NCBI GenBank assembly: GCA_963815665.1
Contig: CAWFHN010000018.1
Location: 1-64,000 of the forward strand
Reading direction: 5' to 3'
DNA length: 64,000 bases
DNA from: DASUPK01 sp963815665
GTDB taxonomy: Bacteria; Actinomycetota; Thermoleophilia; Solirubrobacterales; 70-9
Part shown: one piece after another, positions 42,260 to 50,729 of the stretch
How the letters are laid out: every line of letters starts with the position of its first letter
How positions within the stretch are numbered: position 1 is the stretch's first letter
Notes under the pieces: model-generated
What the model saw: the letters and a program-made list of their open reading frames with translations, nothing else
What the model was told of the DNA's origin: nothing
Databases searched by the model: none
Translations under genes and position numbers: made by a program

Positions 42260-43186
42260 ATGCGGGCCGCCGGTATCGGCGAGTTCGGCGGCGCTGTCGG
42301 CCTGATCGACCTCCCAGATCCGCGCCCCCTCGCGGATGACGAGGTCTTGATCGAAATCCGGGCCGCAGGCGTCGGCAACTGGGAGGAGTTCGTCCGGACA
42401 GGCGAGTGGGAGGTCGGCCGCGCCGCTCCGATGGCGCTCGGCGTCGAGGCCGCCGGGATCATCACGGCAATCGGAGATTCCGTCGAGGACTGGGTGCCGG
42501 GCGACGAGGTGCTCAGCCACCCCCTCCCGCTGCGGGACCAGGGAGCCTGGGCGCCCATGCTGATCGCATCGGCGACGGTGCTCGCGCGAAAGCCTGCCGC
42601 CCTCTCGTGGGAGGCCGCTGCAGCGTTCCCGGTTCCGGCCCTGACCGCCACGCAGGTGATCGACGGAGCCCTGTCGGTGCGCCCTGACGACCTGGTCCTC
42701 GTCAACGGTGGGAGCGGGGTGACCGGCACACTGCTCGTTGGACTGGCCGCGGTGCGCGGCGCCAAGGTGATCGCGACCGCAGGACCAGCGAGCCATGAGC
42801 GCCTACGCCGGCTGGGAGCGGCTCACGTGCTCGACTATCACGACCCCGACTGGACGGAGCAGGCACGCGCCATTGGCGGCGGCCTGGGCGTAACCGCCGT
42901 CGCGAACGCTGCGCCTGACGGCTCAGCCGACGCGATCGGCACCGTGCGCGACGGCGGTCGCCTTGCGACGATCACCCAGGACCCACCGGACGGGCAGCGG
43001 GGCATCGAGATCTCGTCGGTGATCGTGGAGCCCGACGGCCGCGCGCTCGGCGAGCTCGCCGAGCTGCTCGCGGCCGGGAAGCTCGAGGTCTCGATCGCGA
43101 CGACGTTCCCCCTCGAGGATGCCGCCGCGGCCCTCGCGGCAGCAACCCGGGGCGGCGCCGGCGGAGCGGTCGTGCTTCGCCCCTAA
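42260..43186 (+). CDS. zinc-free quinone oxidoreductase-like MDR protein
   Basis: This 308-residue medium-chain dehydrogenase/reductase has ADDEVLIEIRAAGVGNWEEF, a GVEAAGIITAIGDSVEDW core, the NAD(P)-binding stretch LVNGGSGVTGTLLVGLAA and the terminal ATRGGAGGAVVLRP. The zinc ligands of alcohol dehydrogenases are absent, which is the quinone oxidoreductase pattern (NADPH-dependent reduction of a quinone or enone). I use the ATG at 42260; a TTG directly before it is in frame. It converges with the NAD(P)-binding gene with a 4-bp overlap. Confidence 0.85.
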   Translation: MRAAGIGEFGGAVGLIDLPDPRPLADDEVLIEIRAAGVGNWEEFVRTGEWEVGRAAPMALGVEAAGIITAIGDSVEDWVPGDEVLSHPLPLRDQGAWAPMLIASATVLARKPAALSWEAAAAFPVPALTATQVIDGALSVRPDDLVLVNGGSGVTGTLLVGLAAVRGAKVIATAGPASHERLRRLGAAHVLDYHDPDWTEQARAIGGGLGVTAVANAAPDGSADAIGTVRDGGRLATITQDPPDGQRGIEISSVIVEPDGRALGELAELLAAGKLEVSIATTFPLEDAAAALAAATRGGAGGAVVLRP

Positions 43187-43935
43187 CGGAGGTCGCCGCG
43201 ACCCAGCCAGTCCTTGAAGCGGATCTCGCCGAGGTGCACGGCTTTGGTCGGAACCAGACTGCCTTCCTGCAGCTCTGCGCCAAAGTAGCGCGCCTTCGGG
43301 TCAGCGACGACCGTGCGCGTATCGCCCTTCGCCATCAAGGCTTGCTGGATGAACTCGTCGAAGCGAAATTGCTCCGGGCCGGCGATCTCGATAACTCCGT
43401 CGGCGGGGGCCCTCTGGCTGATCTCGCACACCGCAGCAGCAACGTCGTCGGCCGCCATCGGCTGGAACAGAACGTTGGGCAGGCGGACCACCTCACCGTC
43501 CGTGGCGTCATCCGCTATTGCCATCGCGAACTCGAAGAACTGCGTCGCATGGACGATTGAGAAGGGGATCGAGGAATCAAAGATCAGCTTCTCCTGGGCG
43601 GCCTTCGCCCGGAGGTATCCGCTTTCCTCGAGGTCCCCCGCGCCGACAACTGAGAGCGCGACATGGTGGCGAACACCGGCGTCGCCCTCTGCCGCCAGCA
43701 GGTTGGTGGTGGAGCTCGTGAAGAACTCCATCGCGGCCGCGTCCTCGAAAGACGGGGAGTTGGAGAGGTCGATCACCACCTCAGCACCCTCGAGGACCTC
43801 GGCGAGCCCCTCGCCGGTCAGTGTGTTGACACCGGTGTCCGGTGAGGCGGCGATGGCCTCCTTGTTCGCCTCCTGGAGGCAGGACACGACCTTCGAACCG
43901 ATCAGGCCCGTTCCGCCAATGACAACCGTTTTCAT
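43183..43935 (-). CDS. NmrA-like NAD(P)-binding protein
   Basis: This 250-residue Rossmann protein starts MKTVVIGGTGLIGSKVVSCL, with a clear GGTGxxG motif. It continues with EVVIDLSNSPSFEDAA, a YLRAKAAQEKLI segment resembling the YxxxK site, and FSIVHATQFFEF. It belongs with atypical short-chain dehydrogenases of the NmrA/NAD(P)H-binding type, some of which reduce quinones and some of which only sense the nucleotide. AAAGGA precedes the ATG at 43935, so the 35 extra upstream residues of the open frame are not used. It is divergent from the OsmC-like gene. Confidence 0.8.
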   Translation of the reverse strand: MKTVVIGGTGLIGSKVVSCLQEANKEAIAASPDTGVNTLTGEGLAEVLEGAEVVIDLSNSPSFEDAAAMEFFTSSTTNLLAAEGDAGVRHHVALSVVGAGDLEESGYLRAKAAQEKLIFDSSIPFSIVHATQFFEFAMAIADDATDGEVVRLPNVLFQPMAADDVAAAVCEISQRAPADGVIEIAGPEQFRFDEFIQQALMAKGDTRTVVADPKARYFGAELQEGSLVPTKAVHLGEIRFKDWLGRGDLR

Positions 43936-44082
43936 GACGTTCCTTTCGCTTGGCTGCTTCGACCGACGCCGCTCGAAGTGGTCTGCTGAGGAGTAGATTC
44001 TCCACCCGTTCCCCCGAAATCGTTGAGGTGCCGGGAACATGTTGCGACCGTTCGGCGTGCCGGCCTTGCGAAGGAGGAGAAG

Positions 44083-44553
44083 ATGAGCGGTGACACAGCA
44101 GCCGGGCTAGGGGATACGGGCCGGGCGGTCAGACGGGCAACTGTCTCTTGGCTGACCCAGCCACCGCGGGGTCTTGCCCGGGTCCGGGTTGGGAGCGCCG
44201 CGTTTTCGGCGGTGCCCCTCGACTTCTCCGGCGAGGCTCCGGATCCCGAGGTCACCAGCCCGGGTGAGCTCCTAACCGCTGCGCACTGCGGGGCCCTTGC
44301 ATTGGTCCTGGCTCGAATCCTGGAGCGCAACGGGACACAGGCCCGCGAGCTGACCGTCGACGGCACCTATACGTTCGAGGGCGACTGGTACTCGGTCACC
44401 GATCGGAGCCTCGAGGTCCGAGGACGCGTCGAAGGGAGCAGCCCCGATGCATTCGAGCAGGCGGCCCATGACGCGCTCGAGCAGTGCGCGGATTCGCTCG
44501 GCTTGGCTGGCGCCGATCGCGTGCGGCTCACGACGAAGTTGCTCTCGGCGTAG
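44083..44553 (+). CDS. OsmC/Ohr-family peroxide-resistance protein
   Basis: This 156-residue protein has the OsmC helix SPGELLTAAHCGALALVLARIL with the first redox cysteine. The second is in ALEQCADSLGL near residue 136. A strand GTYTFEGDWYSVTDRSLEVRG lies in between. Proteins of this type reduce organic hydroperoxides with a Cys pair, usually using lipoyl or thiol cofactors. GAAGGAGG lies just before the ATG at 44083. It is divergent from an NmrA-like gene across 147 bases, which must hold both promoters. Confidence 0.75.
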   Translation: MSGDTAAGLGDTGRAVRRATVSWLTQPPRGLARVRVGSAAFSAVPLDFSGEAPDPEVTSPGELLTAAHCGALALVLARILERNGTQARELTVDGTYTFEGDWYSVTDRSLEVRGRVEGSSPDAFEQAAHDALEQCADSLGLAGADRVRLTTKLLSA

Positions 44554-44566
44554 GCTGGAGACGCCC

Positions 44567-45250
44567 ATGGCCCGATGGCTGAAGAGCTCTGCCGATGCAG
44601 CCGGGGGCGTCGGACCGGTTGACGGCCTCAAGGCCGCCGACCTGGTGGATGCCATGGGGCGTCTCCACCGCCACCGCTGCCACATCCTCGATCTCGTCAG
44701 TCCCACACCTGGACGCGTGCTCTTCGGTCCCGCGGTGACCATCTCTTACTTCCCTAGCTGCTCTGCGGGGCTCAACCCCGAGCGCTACAACCTCCAGAAC
44801 CTCTTCTACCAGGCCGTCGGCGATGACCCTGAGGGGAAGGTCCTGGTCCTGGCAAGCAACGGCTACACCGACGTGTCGATGGGGGGTGGCACGAAGTTGT
44901 CGCGCCTGCAGAACCACGGCTGCGCGGGTGTCCTCACCGATGGCCGGTTGCGCGACTTCGACGAGCTCGCGACATACGACTTCGCCGCCTATTGCGCCGG
45001 CGAGGCCACCAAGTGGGGCGGAGGGGAGATCACCCCGTTCGAGGCCAACGTACCGGTGGTCGTCTCCGGTGTCGGGGTGATGCCGGGCTTCTACGTGTTC
45101 GCCGACAACTCCGGAGCGGTGGTGATCCCGGATGCCCAGGTCCAGAACGTGATTGAGGGCGCCCGAGCGGTCGAGGCCGAGGACCACGGCGACCTCTCCG
45201 AGATCCGCAAGGAGCAACCCCCGCCCTCCTCGAGAGGGAGACCCGAATGA
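44567..45250 (+). CDS. RraA-family protein
   Basis: This 227-residue protein has the RraA/HMG-aldolase fold markers LFGPAVTISYFPS, HGCAGVLTDGRLRDFDEL near residue 120 (the G-x3-D-G-x2-R-D catalytic motif), and GAVVIPDAQVQNVIEGA. Members act as 4-hydroxy-4-methyl-2-oxoglutarate aldolases or as RNase E regulators. With the Arg-Asp pair present, a metal-dependent lyase is possible. It starts at ATG 44567 with GGAG upstream and follows the OsmC gene by 13 bases. The true substrate cannot be read from the sequence. Confidence 0.8.
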   Translation: MARWLKSSADAAGGVGPVDGLKAADLVDAMGRLHRHRCHILDLVSPTPGRVLFGPAVTISYFPSCSAGLNPERYNLQNLFYQAVGDDPEGKVLVLASNGYTDVSMGGGTKLSRLQNHGCAGVLTDGRLRDFDELATYDFAAYCAGEATKWGGGEITPFEANVPVVVSGVGVMPGFYVFADNSGAVVIPDAQVQNVIEGARAVEAEDHGDLSEIRKEQPPPSSRGRPE

Positions 45251-45306
45251 TGACCCGCCGGAGCCACTCGCCCGGACTCCCCTTGCCAACTCAAACCACT
45301 TCGATA

Positions 45307-45332
45307 GGGTCGGGTTGACTGTCACCCGACCC
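45307..45332 (+). promoter_or_regulatory. perfect 9-bp inverted repeat in a leader
   Basis: GGGTCGGGT and ACCCGACCC flank an 8-base loop immediately before the Shine-Dalgarno GAGGGGA of the hydrolase gene. No T run follows, so it is not a normal terminator. It may be a repressor operator or an RNA hairpin that affects translation. Confidence 0.5.
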
Positions 45333-45346
45333 GAGGGGAGCTCGTA

Positions 45347-46192
45347 GTGGGGTCAATTTCCGAGCGTGAGAACCAGGAGATCGCTGCTGCCAACAAGTCT
45401 GGGAGCACGCCGGTTGTGTTCATTCACGGCCTCTGGGTCCTGCCGAGCAGCTGGGATCGCTGGGCCGACTTCTTCAAGGAAGCCGGCTACGCACCGCTGA
45501 CGCCCGACTGGCCCGACGATCCCGAGACCGTCGAGGAAGCCCGGGCCAATCCGGACGTCCTGGCAAGGAAGACACTCGGACAAGTCGCAGACCACACGAC
45601 CGAGGTGATCGAGGCGCTCGACCGGAAGCCCGTTGTAATGGGTCACTCGACCGGTGGGTTGCTGGCGCAGATCATCGCCGGCCGCGGCCTCTCCGCCGCG
45701 ACGGTGGCGATCGATCCAGGTCCGTTCCGCGGAGTGCTGCCGCTACCTGTATCCACCCTGCGCGTATCAGCACCGGTTCTGAAGAACCCGCGAAACCGCA
45801 AGCGGGCGATCACGCTGACCTTCGACCAGTTCAGGTACGGCTGGACGAATGCAATCGAGTCGGATGACGAGGCGAGGCGGCTCTACGACGAGTTCCACGT
45901 GGCCGCCCCGGCGGTCGCCCTGATGCAGATGGCGAACGCCAACGTGAACCCGTGGACCGAGGCGAAGGTCAACACGAAGAACCCGAACCGCGGGCCGCTC
46001 CTGATCATCGACGGCGAGAAGGACCACACGGTTCCGTGGGCGATCGCGCATGCCGCCTATAAGAGGCAGAAGCGCAACCCGGGCGTCACCGAGATCAAGG
46101 CGATCCCGAACCGGGGGCACTCGCTGACGATCGACAACGGCTGGCAGGAGGTCGCCCAGACGGCGCTCGACTTCGTCAGGAGGTTCGTCTGA
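45347..46192 (+). CDS. alpha/beta hydrolase
   Basis: The 281-residue product has the oxyanion region FIHGLWVLPSSWDRW and the nucleophile elbow GHSTGG near residue 101. The acid loop LLIIDGEKDHTVPW is near 222, and the catalytic histidine NRGHSLTIDNGW near 256. It is a cytoplasmic esterase/lipase-like enzyme of unknown substrate. The GTG start has GAGGGGAG upstream. It is the first gene of a two-gene unit, since the ATG of the next gene overlaps its stop. The inverted repeat before it suggests local control. Confidence 0.85.
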   Translation: MGSISERENQEIAAANKSGSTPVVFIHGLWVLPSSWDRWADFFKEAGYAPLTPDWPDDPETVEEARANPDVLARKTLGQVADHTTEVIEALDRKPVVMGHSTGGLLAQIIAGRGLSAATVAIDPGPFRGVLPLPVSTLRVSAPVLKNPRNRKRAITLTFDQFRYGWTNAIESDDEARRLYDEFHVAAPAVALMQMANANVNPWTEAKVNTKNPNRGPLLIIDGEKDHTVPWAIAHAAYKRQKRNPGVTEIKAIPNRGHSLTIDNGWQEVAQTALDFVRRFV

Positions 46193-46509
46193 TGGCGGCG
46201 GCGACACTAGTCATGTGGTTTCAGCTGCGCTCGCCCGAGCTAGCCGAGGAGTTCGAGCGTCTGATGGCCAACGATCGGGACATCGTTCGTAGCTCGCTGG
46301 ACACGATGTCGGATTACCGATTGACGCGGCCGATGGATGTGCCCGGACAGGCGGGTGGGGGTGACGCCGCCGATTACGTGCTGGTGGCGGAAATCACCAA
46401 CGTCGAGCACTGGGAGCCACAGGCCGAGGAACGGACCCAGGAGTTGGCTGATGATCTGGCGCATCTGGTCTCCAGTCGGAAGTACCTCGTCCTCGAACGC
46501 GTCCTTTGA
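46192..46509 (+). CDS. small alpha-beta-barrel-like protein, unknown function
   Basis: This 105-residue protein has a pattern of strand (TLVMWFQLRS), helix (AEEFERLMANDRDIV) and strand (ADYVLVAEITNVEHW). A closing helix and VSSRKYLVLERVL follow, reminiscent of dimeric alpha-beta-barrel (EthD/antibiotic monooxygenase-like) proteins. That similarity is only by layout. The ATG overlaps the stop of the hydrolase (TGATG), so the two are translationally coupled and probably act together. Confidence 0.55.
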   Translation: MAAATLVMWFQLRSPELAEEFERLMANDRDIVRSSLDTMSDYRLTRPMDVPGQAGGGDAADYVLVAEITNVEHWEPQAEERTQELADDLAHLVSSRKYLVLERVL

Positions 46510-46545
46510 CACCAAGGTTTCGGCTGACGGGCGTAGCTCGGCCGG

Positions 46546-47142
46546 TTACTCGCCGGGCCCGGCGGGGGCCATGGCCACATTGCGCTCGACGCGGCGGTCG
46601 GGCACCAGCCAGATCAGTGCGACGGCGACATAGATCGCCAGACCGATCCACCGATTGGCGAAGGTCAGGGCGATTCCGAGGCAGTAGAGGACCGGTGAGA
46701 TCTTGCCCTTGATATCTGAGCCAATGGCAACGCGGAGCTGTGACTCGTCGCCTTCTGCGCGGAGCAGCGCCGTCTGCAGGATCAAGAACGCAATCGAAGC
46801 AGCCAGCAGAACGATCCCGTAGAAGGCGGTCGGCACGGGCGGAAACCGGTGCTCGCTCATCCACGCGGTGCTGAACGGGATGAGAGAGAGCCAAAAGAGC
46901 AGGTGCAGGTTGGCCCACAGCACCGCGCCGCTTACCCGAGAAACCGCCGCCATCATGTGATGGTGGTTGTTCCAATAGATCCCCAGGTAGACGAAGCTGA
47001 GCACATAGGTCAGGAGTGCCGGCACCTCGTGCCTCAGCGCATCCCACGAAGTGCCGTCCGGGGTGTGCAGTTCGAGCACCATGATCGTGATCAGAATCGC
47101 GATGACGCCGTCGCTGAAGGTCTCCAGCCGTCCCTTAGACAC
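46546..47142 (-). CDS. TMEM175/DUF1211-family potassium channel-like protein
   Basis: This 198-residue membrane protein starts with the family motif GRLETFSDGVIAILITIMVLE in its first helix (R-x3-F-S-D-G-V). Five more helices follow, including YVLSFVYLGIYWNNHHHMM, FWLSLIPFSTAWM and LIWLVPDRR. Bacterial TMEM175 proteins form tetrameric K+-permeable channels. The ATG lies at 47142. It stands alone on the minus strand; 37 bases after it, toward lower coordinates, lies the convergent small coupled gene. Confidence 0.85.
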   Translation of the reverse strand: MSKGRLETFSDGVIAILITIMVLELHTPDGTSWDALRHEVPALLTYVLSFVYLGIYWNNHHHMMAAVSRVSGAVLWANLHLLFWLSLIPFSTAWMSEHRFPPVPTAFYGIVLLAASIAFLILQTALLRAEGDESQLRVAIGSDIKGKISPVLYCLGIALTFANRWIGLAIYVAVALIWLVPDRRVERNVAMAPAGPGE

Positions 47143-47179
47143 TGAAGCAGCCTAGCCGCGAGCGGTGAGGGGGGCCCCG

Positions 47180-47656
47180 CTAGGCGCGGTCGCGGCCGCC
47201 GTAGGCGATCGCGCCCCAGGACGGCTCCGCGGAGAGCTCGATCAGCTCGGAGTCGCGGTCAGGCTGGACGTAGCCGAAGGTCTGCGTCGACTCGTCGAAG
47301 ACGATGTCGAGCTCTCCCTCCTTGACGCGCTGGTCGAGCCAGGCGCCGCGGAAGACGAGGCGGCGAAGCCAGTGGACGAGGCTCTTGTTGGAGGGCCCGA
47401 CTAGCTCGTCCCAGTTCTCGTTGACGTGCCCGCCGAGGGGGGAGCAAGGCTCCCGGATCTCGCCGTTCACCGCCAGCTCGAGCAGGTCCTCCAGCTCGTG
47501 CTCGTCGAGTCCCTGTCGGACGAAGTCGAGCTTGACCGCCGCCTGCTCCACGCGCTGGGCGAAGTCCCGCTCGTTGAAGGAGAAGCGGAGCTCTCCGTAC
47601 TCGAGCACGTAGTCGGCGCCCGATTCGTAATTTCCTCTGCGTGCGGTCTCGTCCAC
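47180..47656 (-). CDS. conserved hypothetical acidic protein
   Basis: I do not recognise this protein of about 158 residues. It is soluble and rich in Glu and Asp, with YVLEYGELRFSFNERDFAQR, GLDEHELEDLLELAVNGE and WLRRLVFRGAWLDQ as the most structured parts. It ends SWGAIAYGGRDRA. The start is uncertain: the frame is open up to a TTG at 47731, while GTG at 47656 is closer to the conserved-looking part, and neither has a good ribosome site. It sits about 117 bases downstream of the tag pseudogene on the same strand. Confidence 0.45.
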   Translation of the reverse strand: MDETARRGNYESGADYVLEYGELRFSFNERDFAQRVEQAAVKLDFVRQGLDEHELEDLLELAVNGEIREPCSPLGGHVNENWDELVGPSNKSLVHWLRRLVFRGAWLDQRVKEGELDIVFDESTQTFGYVQPDRDSELIELSAEPSWGAIAYGGRDRA

Positions 47657-47772
47657 GGCGTTGCTGCATCTTTGCGGATGAGGGAGGTCGTCGCCACTCT
47701 TTCGGCTGCCCTGAACGGCCGGTTGCAGCAAAAGGGAACCCGCAGTCCGCGTCGACGTCTGCTAGCGCCTCA

Positions 47773-48382
47773 TCAACTTCCGCCTCCTCCGCTTCGCGTC
47801 CGGGGGCGGAAGGCACACCCCGCGAGGTGGTCGTTGACGAGACCGGCGGCCTGCATCGTGGCGTAGGCGGTGGTGGGCCCGACGAAGACGAAGCCGCGCC
47901 GCTTCAGCTCCTTGGCCATCGCGGTCGACTCCGGGCTGGTGGCCGGGACGTCGGCGAGCGGACCCTGGTGCCGGGTGCGCCTTCGAGTCGGGGGCAAAGC
48001 TCCAGAGCAGCTCGTCGAGCGTCTCGCCCCGGGCATGGAGCTCGAGGGCGGCCTTGGCGTTGGAGATCGCGGCCTCGATCTTCTTCCGGTTGCGCACGAT
48101 GCCGGCGTCGCCCATCAGGCGCTCTAGCTCCCTGGCGCCGTAGCCGGCGACCTTCTCGATCTCGAAGCCGTCGAACGCACGACGGAAGCTCTCCCGCTTG
48201 CGGAGGATTGTGAGCCAGGAGAGGCCCGACTGGAACGCCTCGAGCGTCAGGCGCTCGTAGAGCTCGGACTCACCGTGCAGCGGCCGCCCCCATTCGGAGT
48301 CGTGGTAGTCGAGGTAGTCCGGCGTTCCCGCCGCCCAGGGGCAGCGCGCCTTTCCGTCCGGGCCCTCGACGACATCCTTCAC
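47773..48382 (-). pseudogene. tag: DNA-3-methyladenine glycosylase I with a frameshift
   Basis: Reading from GTG at 48382, the frame gives the Tag family start CPWAAGTPDYLDYHDSEWG, LYERLTLEAFQSGLSWLTIL and RNRKKIEAAISNAKA. At about 47959 homology jumps to another frame, which reads LADVPATSPESTAMAKELKRRG, then VGPTTAYATMQAAGLVNDH, and stops at 47773. One extra base near 47959 explains this. Without it the product would be a full-length glycosylase of about 200 residues that removes 3-methyladenine from DNA. The GTG start overlaps the stop of the globin gene. A sequencing error is the main alternative. Confidence 0.75.
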
Positions 48383-48930
48383 GGCTTGTACGGCGGAGCG
48401 ACGCCCCAGCCCCAGCGCGGAGTCGGCGCCTCCTGGGGCACGTCGTCGGCGCCGGGCTGCGAGTTGTGCAGGGCGAGCCGGGTTCCCCACTCGACGTAGG
48501 CCATGAAGGCGGAGCGAAACTCCGGGTCCGAGGGGAGGCCCACGTCGTCGGCGGCCATGCTCATCAGCGTGGCGAATCGGAGGCGCTGCTCCGGCGTGAT
48601 GGCCAGGTCATGGTGCTTGCCGACCATGCGGTGATAGCCGCCCAGCTTCTCGGTGTAGGAGGCGGGCCCGCCGAACACCTCGCACCACCAGAGCGTCACG
48701 TTGCGGCGGTGCTCCTCGCTCACACCCTCCGGGAAGAGCGGCGAGATCAGCTCGTCGCCCTCCACCCGGTCGTAGAAGGCGTCGATCAGCCGCTGGAAGG
48801 CGTCGCCTCCGCCCGCCCACTCGTACAGCGTCGGTGTGTCGGGCGCGCTCCCGATGCCACCGACCGTAGCGAACCGGATCCGCCGCGTACTCCATCGGCG
48901 CCGAGCCTTATGTGGGGGTGGCGACGCCAC
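48379..48930 (-). CDS. truncated hemoglobin (group II-like)
   Basis: The globin domain of about 130 residues is clear: TLYEWAGGGDAFQRLIDAFYDRV, SPLFPEG, then YTEKLGGYHRMVGKHHDLAI with the proximal histidine region, and AFMAYVEWGTRLALHNSQ. Truncated hemoglobins bind O2 or NO and protect against nitrosative stress. The N-terminus is uncertain. The only start in frame is the GTG at 48930, which overlaps the divergent DUF192 gene by 19 bases and adds about 30 unlikely residues. The C-terminus carries a short Pro/Trp-rich tail (PTPRWGWGVAPPYKP). Its stop overlaps the tag start. Confidence 0.8.
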   Translation of the reverse strand: MASPPPHKARRRWSTRRIRFATVGGIGSAPDTPTLYEWAGGGDAFQRLIDAFYDRVEGDELISPLFPEGVSEEHRRNVTLWWCEVFGGPASYTEKLGGYHRMVGKHHDLAITPEQRLRFATLMSMAADDVGLPSDPEFRSAFMAYVEWGTRLALHNSQPGADDVPQEAPTPRWGWGVAPPYKP

Positions 48931-49220
48931 TTCGCTTTCGCGGCCTCGAGCGGGAGGAGATCCTGGGCTTCGAGGTGCCGGTGGCCGAGACTCCGCTCAG
49001 CCGGCTGCTCGGACTGGCGCTCCTCCACCGTGACCGTGCGGGAGCGGGCCTGCTCATCCCGCGCTGCCGCAGCGTCCACACGTTCGGGATGCTCTTCCGG
49101 CTCGATCTCGTCTTCCTCGACGCGGAGGGCCGGGTCGTGGGGCTGAGGCGCGCCGTGCCGCCGGGGCGGCTCATACGCTGCCCGGGCGCGATGGCCGTGC
49201 TCGAGCTGCCCTCTCCCTAG
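48912..49220 (+). CDS. DUF192 family protein
   Basis: This 102-residue protein shows the DUF192 pattern VPVAETPLSRLLGLALLHRD, GLLIPRCRSVHTFGMLFRLDLVFLDAEGRVV and CPGAMAVLELP. The family forms a small beta barrel, often exported or placed next to secretion genes, with no agreed function. No signal peptide is present here. The GTG start at 48912 lies within the start region of the divergent globin gene. It is followed after one base by the MFS gene, and lies upstream of the tad genes, near which DUF192 is often found. Confidence 0.8.
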   Translation: MGVATPLRFRGLEREEILGFEVPVAETPLSRLLGLALLHRDRAGAGLLIPRCRSVHTFGMLFRLDLVFLDAEGRVVGLRRAVPPGRLIRCPGAMAVLELPSP

Positions 49221-49221
49221 C

Positions 49222-50682
49222 GTGACCTCGTCCTCCGAATCCACGCGGCAGTGGTGGGTGCTCGTCGGCACCTGCATGGGCCTGTTCCTGCTGATGCTGG
49301 ACTCGACCGTGGTGGCGCTCGCCCTGCCGACGATCGAGAGGGAGCTCCACGCCTCGCGCGACAACGTCCAGTGGGTGCTCAACGGCTACCTGCTGGTGCT
49401 GAGCATCCTCGTGGTGACGGCCGGCCGGCTGGGGGACATCTACGGGCGGCGACTCGTCTTCCTGATCGGGATGGCGGTCTTCGGAGCCGGCTCGGTGCTG
49501 GCCGCGGTCGCCTCGGACGACGGGGTCCTGGTGGGCGCGCGAGCCATCCAGGGAGCCGGCGGCGCCGCGATGCTGACGCTCTCGCTGGCGATCGTCAGCC
49601 ACGCCTTCCCGGTGGAGCGCCAGGCGCAGGCCCTGGGGATCTGGGCCGCGGTCTCGGCGCTCGCCCTGGCGATCGGGCCGCTGGTGGGAGGGGTGTTGAT
49701 CGATATCGACTGGCGCCTGATCTTCTGGATCAACCTGCCGATCTGCGCGCTGGGCATTGCGATCACCTGGTGGGCGGCCCGCGAATCCCGCGACGAGACC
49801 TCGCCACCGAAGCTCGACCTGCCCGGGCTGGCGACTCTGACGCCCGGGCTCCTGGCCCTCGTCTTCGCCCTGGTCCGCGCGGACGACTGGGGCTGGGGCT
49901 CCGCCAGGACGATCGGCGTGCTCGCGGCCGGGATCCTGTTCCTGGTGGCTTTCTGGGCGATCGAGCACCGCGTCGACTCCCCGATCGTCGACTTCAGCCT
50001 GTTCCGCAGCGGGCCCTACTTGGGCGCCTCGGCCGCCGCCTTCACCCTGGTCGGCGCCTACTGGGCCGTGATCTTCTTCCAGCCGCAGTACCTGCAGGAG
50101 GTTCTCGACCACGGCCCCGTGGCGGCCGGCCTACTGGTCCTGCCGATCACCGCGCCGATGGTCTTCATCTCGCCGTTCTGCGGGCCATTGATCAAGCGCT
50201 TCGGGCCGCGCGGGCTGATGACGGTGGGGATGGTCTGCGGGGCGGTCGGGCTGGCGTTCCTGACCCAGATCGACGCCTCGAGCTCCTACGGCGCGCTGAT
50301 GCCCGGCTATCTGCTCTTCGGCATCTCGCTGGGCCTGGTCTACGCGCCGATGTCGACCGCGGCGATGCTGGCGATGCCGCGCGCGAAGGCGGGGATCGCG
50401 GCCGGAGTGCTGGCGATGGTCCGCGTCACCGCGGGCGCGGTCGCGCTGGCCGTCGTGTCGGCGGTCTTCCAGAGCGTCCAGAACGACCAGCTCCAGGAGC
50501 ATCCCGGCGACGCGGCCGGCGCCTTCGCCTCCGCGCTCGCGGATTCGACCTGGGTCCTGGTCGGCCTGGTCGCCGTTGGCGCCGTCCTCACCTGGGCGCT
50601 GGTGCGGCGGACCGGAGGAGATGAGCCGGCGCCGGAGGAGCACCCCGAGCACAGGCTCGAGCGCCACCGGCTCCACCTTTAA
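49222..50682 (+). CDS. MFS drug-exporter-like transporter (DHA2, 14 helices)
   Basis: This 486-residue protein has about 14 hydrophobic helices. It has the DHA2 motifs LLMLDSTVVALALPTIERELH in helix 1, GRLGDIYGRR in loop 2-3 (motif A) and GARAIQGAGGAAMLTLSLAI in helix 4. It would export small molecules using the proton gradient. It starts with GTG one base after DUF192. No TetR or MarR regulator is adjacent; the response regulator downstream could be one, but this is unsupported. Confidence 0.88.
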   Translation: MTSSSESTRQWWVLVGTCMGLFLLMLDSTVVALALPTIERELHASRDNVQWVLNGYLLVLSILVVTAGRLGDIYGRRLVFLIGMAVFGAGSVLAAVASDDGVLVGARAIQGAGGAAMLTLSLAIVSHAFPVERQAQALGIWAAVSALALAIGPLVGGVLIDIDWRLIFWINLPICALGIAITWWAARESRDETSPPKLDLPGLATLTPGLLALVFALVRADDWGWGSARTIGVLAAGILFLVAFWAIEHRVDSPIVDFSLFRSGPYLGASAAAFTLVGAYWAVIFFQPQYLQEVLDHGPVAAGLLVLPITAPMVFISPFCGPLIKRFGPRGLMTVGMVCGAVGLAFLTQIDASSSYGALMPGYLLFGISLGLVYAPMSTAAMLAMPRAKAGIAAGVLAMVRVTAGAVALAVVSAVFQSVQNDQLQEHPGDAAGAFASALADSTWVLVGLVAVGAVLTWALVRRTGGDEPAPEEHPEHRLERHRLHL

Positions 50683-50729
50683 CGGAGGGACCGGGGGAGA
50701 GTCGGTGCGGCCCTCGCCCTTAACGGGGC

